This document shows positions 8,637 through 16,624 of a DNA stretch of 64,000 bases, piece by piece; position 1 is the first letter of the stretch; each line of letters begins with the position of its first letter. Location: positions 62,001 to 126,000 of the forward strand of contig NZ_SOAZ01000006.1 in NCBI RefSeq assembly GCF_004364155.1, read 5' to 3'. A program made the position numbers and the translations under genes. Under the pieces are notes generated by a model. The model saw only the letters and a list, made by a program, of their open reading frames with translations. It was not told the DNA's origin and made no database searches. Origin of the DNA: Fonticella tunisiensis (GTDB taxonomy: Bacteria; Bacillota; Clostridia; Clostridiales; Caloramatoraceae).

Positions 8637-10094
8637 ATGAGCGGTATTTTAGAAGGACTTGAGCCCAAATCAGTATTTAAGTTTTTTGAAGAAATATCAC
8701 AGATACCCAGAGGTTCAGGCAATGAGAAAGCTATAAGCGACTATCTGGTTAATTTCGCAAAAAGCCGAGGATTTGAGTATATTCAAGATAAAGCCCTGAA
8801 CGTAATAATAAGAAAGCCTGGAACAAATGGCTTTGAAAATGCCCCAATCGTTATACTACAGGGACATATGGATATGGTAAATGAGAAGAACAATGGAACA
8901 GTACATAACTTTGAAAAAGATCCAATAAAATTAAGAATTGTAGATGACATGATATATGCAACCGGAACAACTCTTGGTGCCGATAATGGCATTGCTGTTG
9001 CCTACGCTCTGGCACTTCTCGATTCAAAGGATATACCTCATCCTCCAATTGAGGTTATAATAACTACTGAAGAAGAAACTGGCATGGGAGGAGCAGCTGC
9101 TTTATCCCCCGATAATATAAAAGGTTCTATATTAATAAACATCGACTCCGAAGAAGAAGGTGTATTTCTAGTTAGCTGTGCAGGAGGCGTAAGAGTTACC
9201 CAAAAGCTTCCGATTAATTTTACTGATGTGAATGCATCAAAAGTGCCATATATGATAAGTATAAGAGGTCTCAAAGGTGGCCATTCCGGAATGGATATAA
9301 ACAAGGAAAGAGGAAACTCGAACAAGCTTATTGGAAGAATACTTGACGATATTTATTCAGAGATAGAATTTCTTATAGGGAATATCAGCGGCGGTTCCAA
9401 GATGAATGCCATTCCAAGGGAGGCAGATGCCATAGTTATAATAAACCCTGAGGATGCTTCAAGGCTTGAAAATAAAGTCCTTGAATGGAACAGCATATTA
9501 AAAAATGAACTTAGAAAAGCTGATCCTGATGTATCTGTGAAATTAAAAAAATTGGAAGATAGAATTGAGAAAGCCTTCTCAATGGAAACAACAAGAAACA
9601 TAATTGCTTCACTTGTGTTAATACCAAACGGCGTTCAGAGTATGAGCAAGGACATAGAAGGTTTGGTTGAAAGCTCCACTAATCTGGGGGTTGTTACGAC
9701 AACTGATACACATGTATATTTCCAAAGTGCAATAAGAAGCTCTGTGAGAACTCTTAAATATAATATACTGAATCAATGCAAAATGGTGGCCAGGGTAACA
9801 GGTTCCAAATTTGAAGCAGATTCTGAATATCCTGAATGGCAGTACGATCCTAATTCAAAGATCAGGGCCCTGTTTCAGAAAGTATATAAGGATAAGTACG
9901 GAAAAGAAGCCAAAATAGCTGCCGTACACGCAGGCCTGGAGTGCGGACTTCTGAAAGAGAAAAAGGAAAACCTTGACATGATATCCTTCGGTCCAAATTT
10001 ATATGACGTTCATACCCCCAATGAACACATGAGCATATCCTCTGTTCAGAGAACCTGGGAATTTTTGCTGTCTGTTTTAAAGGAAATCAAATAA
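8637..10094 (+). CDS. pepD: Aminoacyl-histidine dipeptidase (cytosol non-specific dipeptidase, M20C)
   Basis: This M20-family di-zinc peptidase cleaves dipeptides such as carnosine-like Xaa-His and many others in the cytosol. Metal and catalytic motifs are present in order: QGHMDMV (about residues 80-86), GADNGIAVA with the bridging Asp (about 117-125), TEEETGMGGA with the catalytic Glu pair (about 147-156), a lid domain with GGHSGMDI (about 220-227), and HAGLECG near residue 437. The length of 485 residues matches the family. I chose the ATG after GAGGAAGGATTATC over an in-frame start 17 codons upstream. It is monocistronic, flanked by a promoter and a terminator. Confidence 0.93.
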   Translation: MSGILEGLEPKSVFKFFEEISQIPRGSGNEKAISDYLVNFAKSRGFEYIQDKALNVIIRKPGTNGFENAPIVILQGHMDMVNEKNNGTVHNFEKDPIKLRIVDDMIYATGTTLGADNGIAVAYALALLDSKDIPHPPIEVIITTEEETGMGGAAALSPDNIKGSILINIDSEEEGVFLVSCAGGVRVTQKLPINFTDVNASKVPYMISIRGLKGGHSGMDINKERGNSNKLIGRILDDIYSEIEFLIGNISGGSKMNAIPREADAIVIINPEDASRLENKVLEWNSILKNELRKADPDVSVKLKKLEDRIEKAFSMETTRNIIASLVLIPNGVQSMSKDIEGLVESSTNLGVVTTTDTHVYFQSAIRSSVRTLKYNILNQCKMVARVTGSKFEADSEYPEWQYDPNSKIRALFQKVYKDKYGKEAKIAAVHAGLECGLLKEKKENLDMISFGPNLYDVHTPNEHMSISSVQRTWEFLLSVLKEIK

Positions 10095-10123
10095 AAAAGA
10101 ATATAATTTTCTATTTTGATAAT

Positions 10124-10153
10124 AAAGGAACTATCTTTATAGAAAGTTCCTTT
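10124..10153 (+). terminator. pepD terminator
   Basis: AAAGGAACT paired with AGTTCCTTT (9 bp, 12-nt loop), followed by ATTATTTTAATTT on the plus strand. Confidence 0.8.
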
Positions 10154-10366
10154 ATTATTTTAATTTATTAGACGATTGTTTCATTGAAAAATAGCTTTAG
10201 TTTGTTGATCGCTGAAGATATTTTTATTATATCAATTATGATATTATCACATATTGTAGATCCATTATATAACATCACTTCATGTATATTTTTATAATAT
10301 TCGGTTTAAATGATTATACTTTTTATTTATGGCAATAATCTAAACTGAACTGAGAGGAGGTATACA

Positions 10367-11902
10367 ATGATTAGTAAAGTAAATTCCATTTCATTAATAG
10401 GTATAAACGGCTTTACTGTAAATATAGAAGTGGATATTCAAAGCGGTCTTCCTGCATTTAATATGGTGGGCCTTCCTGACGCCGTTGTTAAAGAGTCAAA
10501 AGAAAGGGTAAGATCTGCAATTAAAAATTCAAAATATGAATTCCCTGTAAACAGAATAACAGTCAATTTTGCTCCTGCTGATATCAAAAAGGAAGGCACA
10601 CACCTTGACCTGGCCATAGCAACAGGTATACTGCTGAGCTGTGGGGTTATCTCTGTCAATTCACATTTAAATATTTCTCAGTGCATTTTTATAGGAGAGC
10701 TCTCTTTAAATGGTGAGCTAAGAGGAGTTAAGGGAATATTGCCGATGGTACTTGAGGCTAAAAAAAGAGGCTTTAAAAACCTTTTTATTCCTGGAGAAAA
10801 TAAATATGAAATAGGTTTTGTCGAAGATGTCAATATATATACTCCTGCCACTTTAACCGAGCTGGTTGATTTCCTTAACGGCGAGATAGAACTTGGAAAA
10901 CTTGAAACAAACATTAAAAACTTCACAAAAGCTCATTTTGATGTTGATTTCAGCGAAGTTAAGGGACAGCGATTGGCTAAGAGAGCTGTAGAAGTGGCCG
11001 CTTCAGGAGGCCATAACCTTCTTATGATAGGCCCTCCTGGAGGAGGAAAAACCATGATTGCCCAAAGAATCCCAACTATACTCCCTGAATTGACTTATGA
11101 TGAAGCCATAGAAGTTACAAAAATATATAGTGTAGCAGGAATGTTAAGAAACAAAGGGCAAATGATGTTTAACCCTCCCTTCAGGAGCCCCCACCACAGC
11201 GTTTCAACAGCGTCCTTCATAGGTGGAGGCAGCAACCCATCGCCCGGAGAAGTTTCCCTTTCCCACAACGGGGTTCTCTTTCTTGATGAACTGCCTGAAT
11301 ATAGAAGGGATACTCTGGAAGCTTTAAGGCAGCCAATGGAGGATGGCATGGTAAGTATTTCAAGAGTAAAGGGTAAATTTACATTTCCTGCTAGATTCAT
11401 GCTTGTTTCTTCTATGAATCCATGCCCATGTGGATTTTATGGTTACCAACTTAAGGACTGTAGATGCTCTGAAATTCAAATTAAAAATTATCTGAATAAA
11501 ATATCGGGACCTCTGCTTGACAGAATAGATATTCATATATCCATTGAACCTGTACAGTTCAACGAAATAAACAGTGATAAGGTAGAGGAAACATCGCAGC
11601 AAATTAAGGAAAGGGTAGTAAAAATACGAAACCTCCAGCGGGAGCGTTTCAAGAATGATGGAATCTACTGCAACGCACAGATGAAAGCAAGACACCTTAA
11701 AAAGTACTGCAAAGTTGACGCCGGGGGAATGGAACTTTTAGAAAGCGCATTTAAAAACATGGCATTAAGCACAAGGGCCTACAGTAAGATTCTTAAAATT
11801 TCCAGGACAATTGCTGATATGGACAATTCAGAAATTATCAGAGAGAATCATATAGCTGAAGCAATACAATACAGAGTCCTGGACAGAAAATACTGGGGAT
11901 AA
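10367..11902 (+). CDS. comM: YifB/ComM family AAA+ ATPase (Mg-chelatase-like)
   Basis: ComM proteins are AAA+ helicases that, in transformable bacteria, help branch migration of donor DNA; in other bacteria the role is unproven. The 511-residue protein has an N-terminal ChlI-like domain (GLPAFNMVGLPDAVVKESKE, about residues 27-46), Walker A GPPGGGKTM (about 219-227), Walker B LFLDELPEY (about 304-312), the cysteine-rich SSMNPCPCGFYG loop and a C-terminal lid domain. The ATG follows GAGAGGAGGTATACA. Ends of the family match closely. No convincing promoter is visible in the 210 bp upstream. The gene ends at a strong terminator. Confidence 0.94.
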   Translation: MISKVNSISLIGINGFTVNIEVDIQSGLPAFNMVGLPDAVVKESKERVRSAIKNSKYEFPVNRITVNFAPADIKKEGTHLDLAIATGILLSCGVISVNSHLNISQCIFIGELSLNGELRGVKGILPMVLEAKKRGFKNLFIPGENKYEIGFVEDVNIYTPATLTELVDFLNGEIELGKLETNIKNFTKAHFDVDFSEVKGQRLAKRAVEVAASGGHNLLMIGPPGGGKTMIAQRIPTILPELTYDEAIEVTKIYSVAGMLRNKGQMMFNPPFRSPHHSVSTASFIGGGSNPSPGEVSLSHNGVLFLDELPEYRRDTLEALRQPMEDGMVSISRVKGKFTFPARFMLVSSMNPCPCGFYGYQLKDCRCSEIQIKNYLNKISGPLLDRIDIHISIEPVQFNEINSDKVEETSQQIKERVVKIRNLQRERFKNDGIYCNAQMKARHLKKYCKVDAGGMELLESAFKNMALSTRAYSKILKISRTIADMDNSEIIRENHIAEAIQYRVLDRKYWG

Positions 11903-11944
11903 AATCCAATGCCCTAATGGCTAGATTGTAGGGCATTGGATTTT
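11901..11944. terminator. Bidirectional terminator between comM and dusA
   Basis: A 16-bp perfect stem (arms 11901-11916 and 11929-11944, 12-nt loop) begins within the comM stop codon. A-rich and T-rich flanks on both sides suit termination of comM. The dusA stop lies about 80 bp beyond. Confidence 0.85.
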
Positions 11945-12022
11945 ATTTAAACGAAACCAATATCCTTATTCTGAATGGTGAATGAAAAAGTAAAAACTAT
12001 TACAGCAGGTTAATTTAATTTT

Positions 12023-13072
12023 TCAAGCTAACACAGCCTCATCGAGAACATCCTGAGGTAAAGAATCAAGTGCCTTAAAAAGTATATCCTTTCCACTATA
12101 TCCTTCAGGCCATGGAGGTGTTATAAGCTGTTTCCATGTTTTACTGCCCTTTTTATTGAAAAAAAGACCAAGGGTATGCACTAAAGCAGCGTATCCTTTT
12201 ACTCCTTCCTTTTCTATTTTCTCGATGTATGGAATTAAACCTTCAATGACCTGCCTCCTTGTTATATTATTTACTTTCCCATCATTGAAGAATTTATCTA
12301 CCTCCGCCAGCATAAAAGGATTATCATATGCTGCACGTCCAATCATTACTCCGTCTACATACCTTAAATGCCCTTCAATATCGCCAATAGTTTTTATTCC
12401 TCCGTTTATTACGATGTTTAAATGGGGTAACTCCCTTTTTAACTTATATACATCTTTATATCGCAGAGGTGGAACTTCCCTGTTTTCCTTTGGGCTCAGA
12501 CCTTCCAAAACAGCAATTCTGGCGTGTATTATAAAACGTTCTGCGCCTGCCTGTTCAACTGTTTTTACAAAACTCATCATATCTTCGTATTTATCCAAAA
12601 GAGTTCTCTCAAAATAGTCCGGAAGCACATTTTTCCCTTCTATGCCGATTCTGTGTTTTATTGTTACTGGTTTTTTTGTTGCTCTTTTCATAGCAGCAAT
12701 CATCTCAGCTACCTTCTCAGGATATGCCATCAATACTGCACCCATTTCATTTCCAGAAACTCTATCGGATGGACATCCTGCATTAAGGTTTATTTCATCA
12801 TAATCCCAATCCTCGGCTATTTTCACAGCTTCATATACTTCCCTTGGATCACATCCTGCAATTTGAAGGGCCACAGGCTTTTCAAATTGATCGAAGTCTA
12901 GAATTTTATGCCTGTCTCCATTTATTATGGCACTAGTAGTAATCATTTCCGTATACAAAAGCGATCTTCTTGTAATTAGGCGGCAAAAATATCTAAAGTG
13001 TCTGTCAGTCCTATCAACCATTGGTGCAATGCTCACCTTTGGACACTGATCCTTTAAAGCACTTTTTTCCAT
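12023..13072 (-). CDS. dusA: tRNA-dihydrouridine synthase, DusA type
   Basis: Dus enzymes use FMN and NADPH to reduce uridines in the tRNA D-loop. The sequence follows the DusA subgroup (U20/U20a) rather than the DusB/NifR3 type usual in Firmicutes: APMVDRTDRHFRYF at the N-terminus, LNAGCPSDRVSGNEMGAVLM with the catalytic Cys (about residues 89-108), KHRIGI, HARIAVLEGLSPKENREVPP and MIGRAAYDNPF for FMN phosphate. The chosen ATG follows GAGGAAGGTATA and gives 349 residues; an upstream in-frame ATG adds 22 unsupported residues. Its -35 overlaps that of the divergent small gene. Function is well supported; the exact position modified is inferred. Confidence 0.9.
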   Translation of the reverse strand: MEKSALKDQCPKVSIAPMVDRTDRHFRYFCRLITRRSLLYTEMITTSAIINGDRHKILDFDQFEKPVALQIAGCDPREVYEAVKIAEDWDYDEINLNAGCPSDRVSGNEMGAVLMAYPEKVAEMIAAMKRATKKPVTIKHRIGIEGKNVLPDYFERTLLDKYEDMMSFVKTVEQAGAERFIIHARIAVLEGLSPKENREVPPLRYKDVYKLKRELPHLNIVINGGIKTIGDIEGHLRYVDGVMIGRAAYDNPFMLAEVDKFFNDGKVNNITRRQVIEGLIPYIEKIEKEGVKGYAALVHTLGLFFNKKGSKTWKQLITPPWPEGYSGKDILFKALDSLPQDVLDEAVLA

Positions 13073-13125
13073 TATACCTTCCTCCGTACATTTTCTAGAT
13101 ACTTTTCTAAATAAATTATTTTTGT

Positions 13126-13153
13126 ATTTTAAAAACAATTTATTTGATTACAA
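13126..13153 (-). promoter_or_regulatory. Candidate promoter of dusA
   Basis: TTGTAA (13148-13153), a 16-bp spacer and TAAAAT (13126-13131). Its -35 overlaps the -35 of the divergent promoter at 13144-13172. Confidence 0.5.
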
Positions 13154-13172
13154 TTTATCTGTAAAGTATTAT
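13144..13172 (+). promoter_or_regulatory. Candidate promoter of the thiamine-binding-like gene
   Basis: TTGATT (13144-13149), a 17-bp spacer and TATTAT (13167-13172). The leader of about 90 nt shows no thiamine-pyrophosphate riboswitch signature. Confidence 0.5.
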
Positions 13173-13268
13173 TCCTCAAAAACATGTAAAAGATATATAT
13201 GATATATTGTTCATTTTGTATAAAGTTATTTTCATATTTGCAGGGACATCACAAGGAGGTGAACAGAC

Positions 13269-13508
13269 ATGATAAAAGCAGAAGTTGCCGTATACCCATT
13301 GAAAACAAACAGTGCATCAGGAGTCATTAATAATTCTATAGACAGCTTAAACAATCACAATATTAATTACAGGGTTGGCTCAACGCACACAGAAATAACC
13401 GGCTCTACTGACGATGTGTTTAACAGCCTTCAAACCATGTTTAGCGAAGCTGAGAGAATAGGAGGAGAGATAAACATGGTTGTTACCATTTCAAATGCCA
13501 GTGAATAA
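13269..13508 (+). CDS. YkoF/MTH1187-like small thiamine-binding-family protein
   Basis: This 79-residue protein looks like the MTH1187/YkoF family, a ferredoxin-like beta-alpha-beta fold; YkoF binds thiamine or its HMP moiety. It starts MIKAEVAVYPLKTNS, matching the first beta strand and its Y-P-L-x-T motif, then has a helix (SGVINNSIDSLNNH), a strand (INYRVGSTHTEITG), a second helix (VFNSLQTMFSEAERIG) and a last strand (MVVTISN). The ribosome-binding site CAAGGAGGTGAACAGAC is strong. No thiamine transporter or biosynthesis gene is adjacent, although thiN lies 35 kb away. Family assignment is moderate and the ligand is not shown. Confidence 0.7.
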   Translation: MIKAEVAVYPLKTNSASGVINNSIDSLNNHNINYRVGSTHTEITGSTDDVFNSLQTMFSEAERIGGEINMVVTISNASE

Positions 13509-13579
13509 TATGTTTATAAGTGCCCACGCTATGCATTTTTTGCTCATATTTAAGTTTTATATAATCATTTTAAAAGATG

Positions 13580-13608
13580 TGAGGTAAAATATTCAAATCT
13601 TTACCTCA
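13580..13608 (+). terminator. Terminator of the thiamine-binding-like gene
   Basis: TGAGGTAAA paired with TTTACCTCA (11-nt loop), followed by a six-T run on the plus strand. Confidence 0.8.
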
Positions 13609-13736
13609 TTTTTTAAATGATCAAGTAGTCAGTTAAACCTGCCATGAAAAAATTCCATTGCTCATCTGCTGATAATTTACACACTTTATTTACAATTGTG
13701 GGCTGTTATTCCTATTACAATATGCTTATAATATAA

Positions 13737-13765
13737 TTGAGAAATTTTATATATTATTATATACA
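13737..13765 (+). promoter_or_regulatory. Sigma-A promoter of degV
   Basis: TTGAGA (13737-13742), a 17-bp spacer and TATACA (13760-13765), about 40 bp upstream of the degV start codon. Confidence 0.6.
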
Positions 13766-13805
13766 CTTATAGACTTTTCAGTTTAATTGTTTGGGGGGCA
13801 TTATT

Positions 13806-14654
13806 ATGGGCAAAGTGAAAATATTTACTGACAGCACAAATGATCTCACCCCGGAAATCATAAGTAAATATGATGTTTCGGTATTACCTCTTTATGTTAA
13901 TTTTGATGATGGGACATATCGAGATGGAATTGATATGACCCCTGAGATGCTCTATAAAAAGGTTGAAGAAACTGGTAAGCTACCTAAAACCGCCTCTGCA
14001 TCGCCTGCTGATTTTTACAATGCCTTTAAACCATACATCGATGCTGGACAGGATATAATATACATAGGCATTTCATCAGCGTTATCGTCAACGATTCAAA
14101 ATGCTCGGATAGCTGCAACGGAATTTCCTGAGGGAAGAATCGAAATAGTAGATTCAATGAATCTATCAACAGGTATAGGGCTTCTGGTTTTAAAGGCTGC
14201 AGACTATGCAGCAGAGGGCCTAGGCGTTAAAGAAGTTGCCGAAAGAGTTAGAGAGAAGGTTCCTAAAGTTAGAACTGCCTTTGTAATTGATACCCTGGAC
14301 TACCTGTATAAGGGTGGTAGATGCAGCGCTCTTCAAAATTTCATGAGTGGAATATTTAAAATAAAACCTATTGTAAAGGTTGTAGATGGCAGGATGATTC
14401 TAGGACAAAAAGCAAGGGGTAAAAGGGAGCATGCGTTAAATACTATGCTAAATAACGTCCTGGCAGCAAAGGATAATATCGATCCAGACAGGATAATAAT
14501 AACCCACGCCATGGGAGAGAATGATGCTGAATACTTGAAAAAGGAGATTGCAAAGAACATAAATGCCAGAGAAATAATTATAACAAAGGCAGGCTGTGTT
14601 ATTTTCAGCCACTGCGGCCCCAATACCGTTGGAATAATTTATATTGAAAAATAA
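13806..14654 (+). CDS. degV: DegV family fatty-acid-binding protein (FakB-like)
   Basis: DegV/FakB proteins hold a fatty acid so that the kinase FakA can phosphorylate it to acyl-phosphate for PlsX/PlsY. The N-terminal KIFTDSTNDLTPEI strand, the Y-P/Y-V-N strand with FDDGTYRDG, SPADFYNAF, the GISSALSSTIQNA lipid-head loop and the C-terminal SHCGPNTVGIIY are all family hallmarks. The 282-residue length fits. I chose the ATG seven bases after GGGGGG; an in-frame TTG five codons earlier would start before that site. FakA is encoded at 45.8-47.4 kb, so this is a plausible partner, although most Clostridia carry several FakB paralogues. Confidence 0.92.
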   Translation: MGKVKIFTDSTNDLTPEIISKYDVSVLPLYVNFDDGTYRDGIDMTPEMLYKKVEETGKLPKTASASPADFYNAFKPYIDAGQDIIYIGISSALSSTIQNARIAATEFPEGRIEIVDSMNLSTGIGLLVLKAADYAAEGLGVKEVAERVREKVPKVRTAFVIDTLDYLYKGGRCSALQNFMSGIFKIKPIVKVVDGRMILGQKARGKREHALNTMLNNVLAAKDNIDPDRIIITHAMGENDAEYLKKEIAKNINAREIIITKAGCVIFSHCGPNTVGIIYIEK

Positions 14655-14660
14655 TGCTAT

Positions 14661-14692
14661 AAAAGGTAGTAAACGCAAGTTTACTACCTTTT
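14661..14692. terminator. Bidirectional terminator between degV and the metallo-hydrolase gene
   Basis: A perfect 14-bp stem (AAAAGGTAGTAAAC, loop GCAA, complementary arm) with T-runs on both sides. The right end touches the stop codon of the convergent gene. Confidence 0.88.
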
Positions 14693-15428
14693 ATTCCGAC
14701 ACCCATGTCCATCCAGGAAGCGCCAGCTCTATCGGTCCATCGTATACACTTCCTGCTTCCCTGACGAGATTTAGAGGATTTCCCTGGTGAGGAAGGTGCG
14801 TAAGCAGAAGTTTCTTAACATTTCCATCTCTAGCAACCCTGCCCGCATCGATGCTGTTCATATGTCCCGCCTTTGAACCATCCTGATTAGCATAAAAATT
14901 ACATTCGCATATCAATAAATCTACGTTCTTTGAAAAGGTAGACAATCCTTCAAAGTAACTTGTGTCGCCTGTATATACCACACTTTTATTTCCACTTTCA
15001 ATTCTCATTGCAAAACAGGATACTGGATGAATCGTTCTGCAAAAGGATATTGTAAAGGGTCCTAAATTCAACCTGTCGTGTTCGTCATATGAAACTCCAT
15101 ATGTATAGGGAACCATGGTAAGCATTCTAAAGCTGTTAACATCATGGTGATGTCCATATATATTAAGAGAATGGTTCATTTCATTTAATATAGTTTTAAT
15201 TTGTACTGCGTATTGAAGGGGACCTATATCTGCAATATGATCAAAATGATAGTGGGATATCACCACAGAATTTAACTGCTCAATTTTTATATGCTGTTGA
15301 ATCCCAGATAAAACAGCGCTTCCACAGTCAATCAGCAGGTTATAGCCTTTATCCTGAAACAAATAACCTGATGTTGCTCCCCCTGCTTCGGGAAAACCTC
15401 CCCAATTTCCAATTACCGTAACCTTCAT
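14691..15428 (-). CDS. MBL-fold metallo-hydrolase (YhfI-like)
   Basis: A metallo-beta-lactamase-fold hydrolase whose substrate is unknown. The metal motif SHYHFDHIADIG (HxHxDH, about residues 57-68) is intact, as are the downstream His and Asp ligands (TIHPVS, YTGDTS) and the LLTHLPHQG segment near the C-terminus. The sequence starts MKVTVIGNWGGFPEAGG and resembles Bacillus YhfI and the ribonuclease Z-like group, but it lacks the RNase Z exosite arm I would expect for tRNA processing. The ATG after GAGGAGGGGAAAGTTA gives 245 residues. It is last in the rbgA-rnhB-yraN operon. Confidence 0.88.
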   Translation of the reverse strand: MKVTVIGNWGGFPEAGGATSGYLFQDKGYNLLIDCGSAVLSGIQQHIKIEQLNSVVISHYHFDHIADIGPLQYAVQIKTILNEMNHSLNIYGHHHDVNSFRMLTMVPYTYGVSYDEHDRLNLGPFTISFCRTIHPVSCFAMRIESGNKSVVYTGDTSYFEGLSTFSKNVDLLICECNFYANQDGSKAGHMNSIDAGRVARDGNVKKLLLTHLPHQGNPLNLVREAGSVYDGPIELALPGWTWVSE

Positions 15429-15463
15429 TAACTTTCCCCTCCTCGTATAGATTGAAAAATATC

Positions 15464-15826
15464 TCAATCAAATGCATTTTTTATAATTGCTACCGATTTT
15501 TCTCTGTCCGTTTCACCGAGCAATACTTCGACCACATCAAACCTGATCATAGAATCCCAGAGATTCTTATTAGCAATATATAAAGTCGCAAGGTTTTTAA
15601 GCCTGTTCTGTTTAAAACTATCAACTGCTTCCCTTGGATATCCGAACTTAGAGCCTTTCCTTGACTTTACTTCTATAAAAACTATATACCTGCCATCTTT
15701 GGCTATTATATCTATTTCCCCAAATTTTGTTCTATAATTTTTATCAAGTATTTTATATCCATTGCGTATTAAATATTTTCTCGCAATATCCTCTCCGATA
15801 CTGCCAATTTTTTTATTATACGGCAT
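15464..15826 (-). CDS. UPF0102 nuclease-fold protein YraN
   Basis: YraN proteins have a restriction-endonuclease-like fold resembling Holliday-junction resolvases, but their cellular role is not established. The fold signature is clear: GEDIARKYLIRNGYKILDKNYR, then GEIDIIAKDG and YIVFIEVKSRKG, giving the D-(E-x-K) catalytic-type residues (about residues 38-55). The 120-residue length is typical. The ATG follows AAGGGGATTTTATT. The gene sits next to rnhB, a pairing conserved in many Firmicutes and Proteobacteria, which has led to suggestions of a DNA- or RNA-processing role. Confidence 0.92.
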   Translation of the reverse strand: MPYNKKIGSIGEDIARKYLIRNGYKILDKNYRTKFGEIDIIAKDGRYIVFIEVKSRKGSKFGYPREAVDSFKQNRLKNLATLYIANKNLWDSMIRFDVVEVLLGETDREKSVAIIKNAFD

Positions 15827-15846
15827 AATAAAATCCCCTTATACAT

Positions 15847-16614
15847 TTATACAATATTCTTAACAAATGTTTTTCTGTGAACATCCGATATTCCGTGTCT
15901 ACGAATTGCGTCAATATGTTCAGGAGTACCATAACCTTTGTTCTTTTCAAAATAGTAATTTGGGTATTTCTGTGAAATTTCATTCATAAAATTATCCCTT
16001 TCAACCTTTGCTATTATGGAAGCTGCACCAATGGATATTGAAATGTCATCTCCCTTTATAATGGATGTTTGTGGAATGTCTAACCCCTCCAGTCTCAAGG
16101 CATCAATTAAAATATGTTCTGGCCTTATCCTAAGCCCCTCTATAGCTCTAATCATCGCCAATTTCGTAGCATTTAATATATTAAACCTGTCAATCTCCTC
16201 TACTGAAGCATATGCAACTGAATATGCAAGACAGCTTTCCCTTATTTTTTTTGAAATTTCGCTTCTCTGATTCATAGACAGCTTTTTAGAATCCTTTATT
16301 TCAATTATATCCACTTCAGGATTTAATATAACAGCAGCTGCATAAACCGGCCCTGCCAGAGGTCCTCTTCCAACCTCATCAACGCCGGCAATGTAAGTTA
16401 CTCCTTCTTTTAAAAGCCTATCCTCATACATTTTTCTCCTGCGATATTCCTCAAGCCTTTTGTTGATCATTTTAAATTTGTTTTCAAATTTTAAAACAAG
16501 ATTATGTACGCCTCTTCTCTCATCCTTTATAAGCTCTTCCTTAAGCCCTATGAATTCCTGATAAGTAGAATTGCTGAGTATATGCTCAATCTCCCGTATA
16601 CTGTACTGTTTCAT
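15847..16614 (-). CDS. rnhB: Ribonuclease HII
   Basis: RNase HII nicks 5' of single ribonucleotides misincorporated in DNA and cuts longer RNA-DNA hybrids. The catalytic core starts with YIAGVDEVGRGPLAGPV (about residues 71-87), supplying the first Asp and Glu, and later has HILIDALRL and the SIIAKVERD segment. The 70-residue N-terminal extension is also seen in the Bacillus enzyme. The chosen ATG follows AAGGGGGATTAT and avoids a 10-residue upstream extension. It overlaps no gene and is 10 bp downstream of rbgA, in an operon with yraN. Confidence 0.96.
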   Translation of the reverse strand: MKQYSIREIEHILSNSTYQEFIGLKEELIKDERRGVHNLVLKFENKFKMINKRLEEYRRRKMYEDRLLKEGVTYIAGVDEVGRGPLAGPVYAAAVILNPEVDIIEIKDSKKLSMNQRSEISKKIRESCLAYSVAYASVEEIDRFNILNATKLAMIRAIEGLRIRPEHILIDALRLEGLDIPQTSIIKGDDISISIGAASIIAKVERDNFMNEISQKYPNYYFEKNKGYGTPEHIDAIRRHGISDVHRKTFVKNIV

Positions 16615-16624
16615 ATAATCCCCC

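Noticed and set aside
10154-10366. A promoter for comM with TATACT near 10316
   Set aside because: No acceptable -35 lies at 16-18 bp; the best hexamer matches only three of six positions. I left the comM promoter unassigned.
13141-13268. Possible thiamine-pyrophosphate riboswitch upstream of the thiamine-binding-like gene
   Set aside because: I looked for the conserved CTGAGA and ACCTGA-type boxes and found none; the leader is short and AT-rich.
14691-15428. Calling the MBL-fold gene ribonuclease Z
   Set aside because: The HxHxDH motif fits, but I see no exosite arm and the sequence is closer to YhfI-type hydrolases of unknown substrate.
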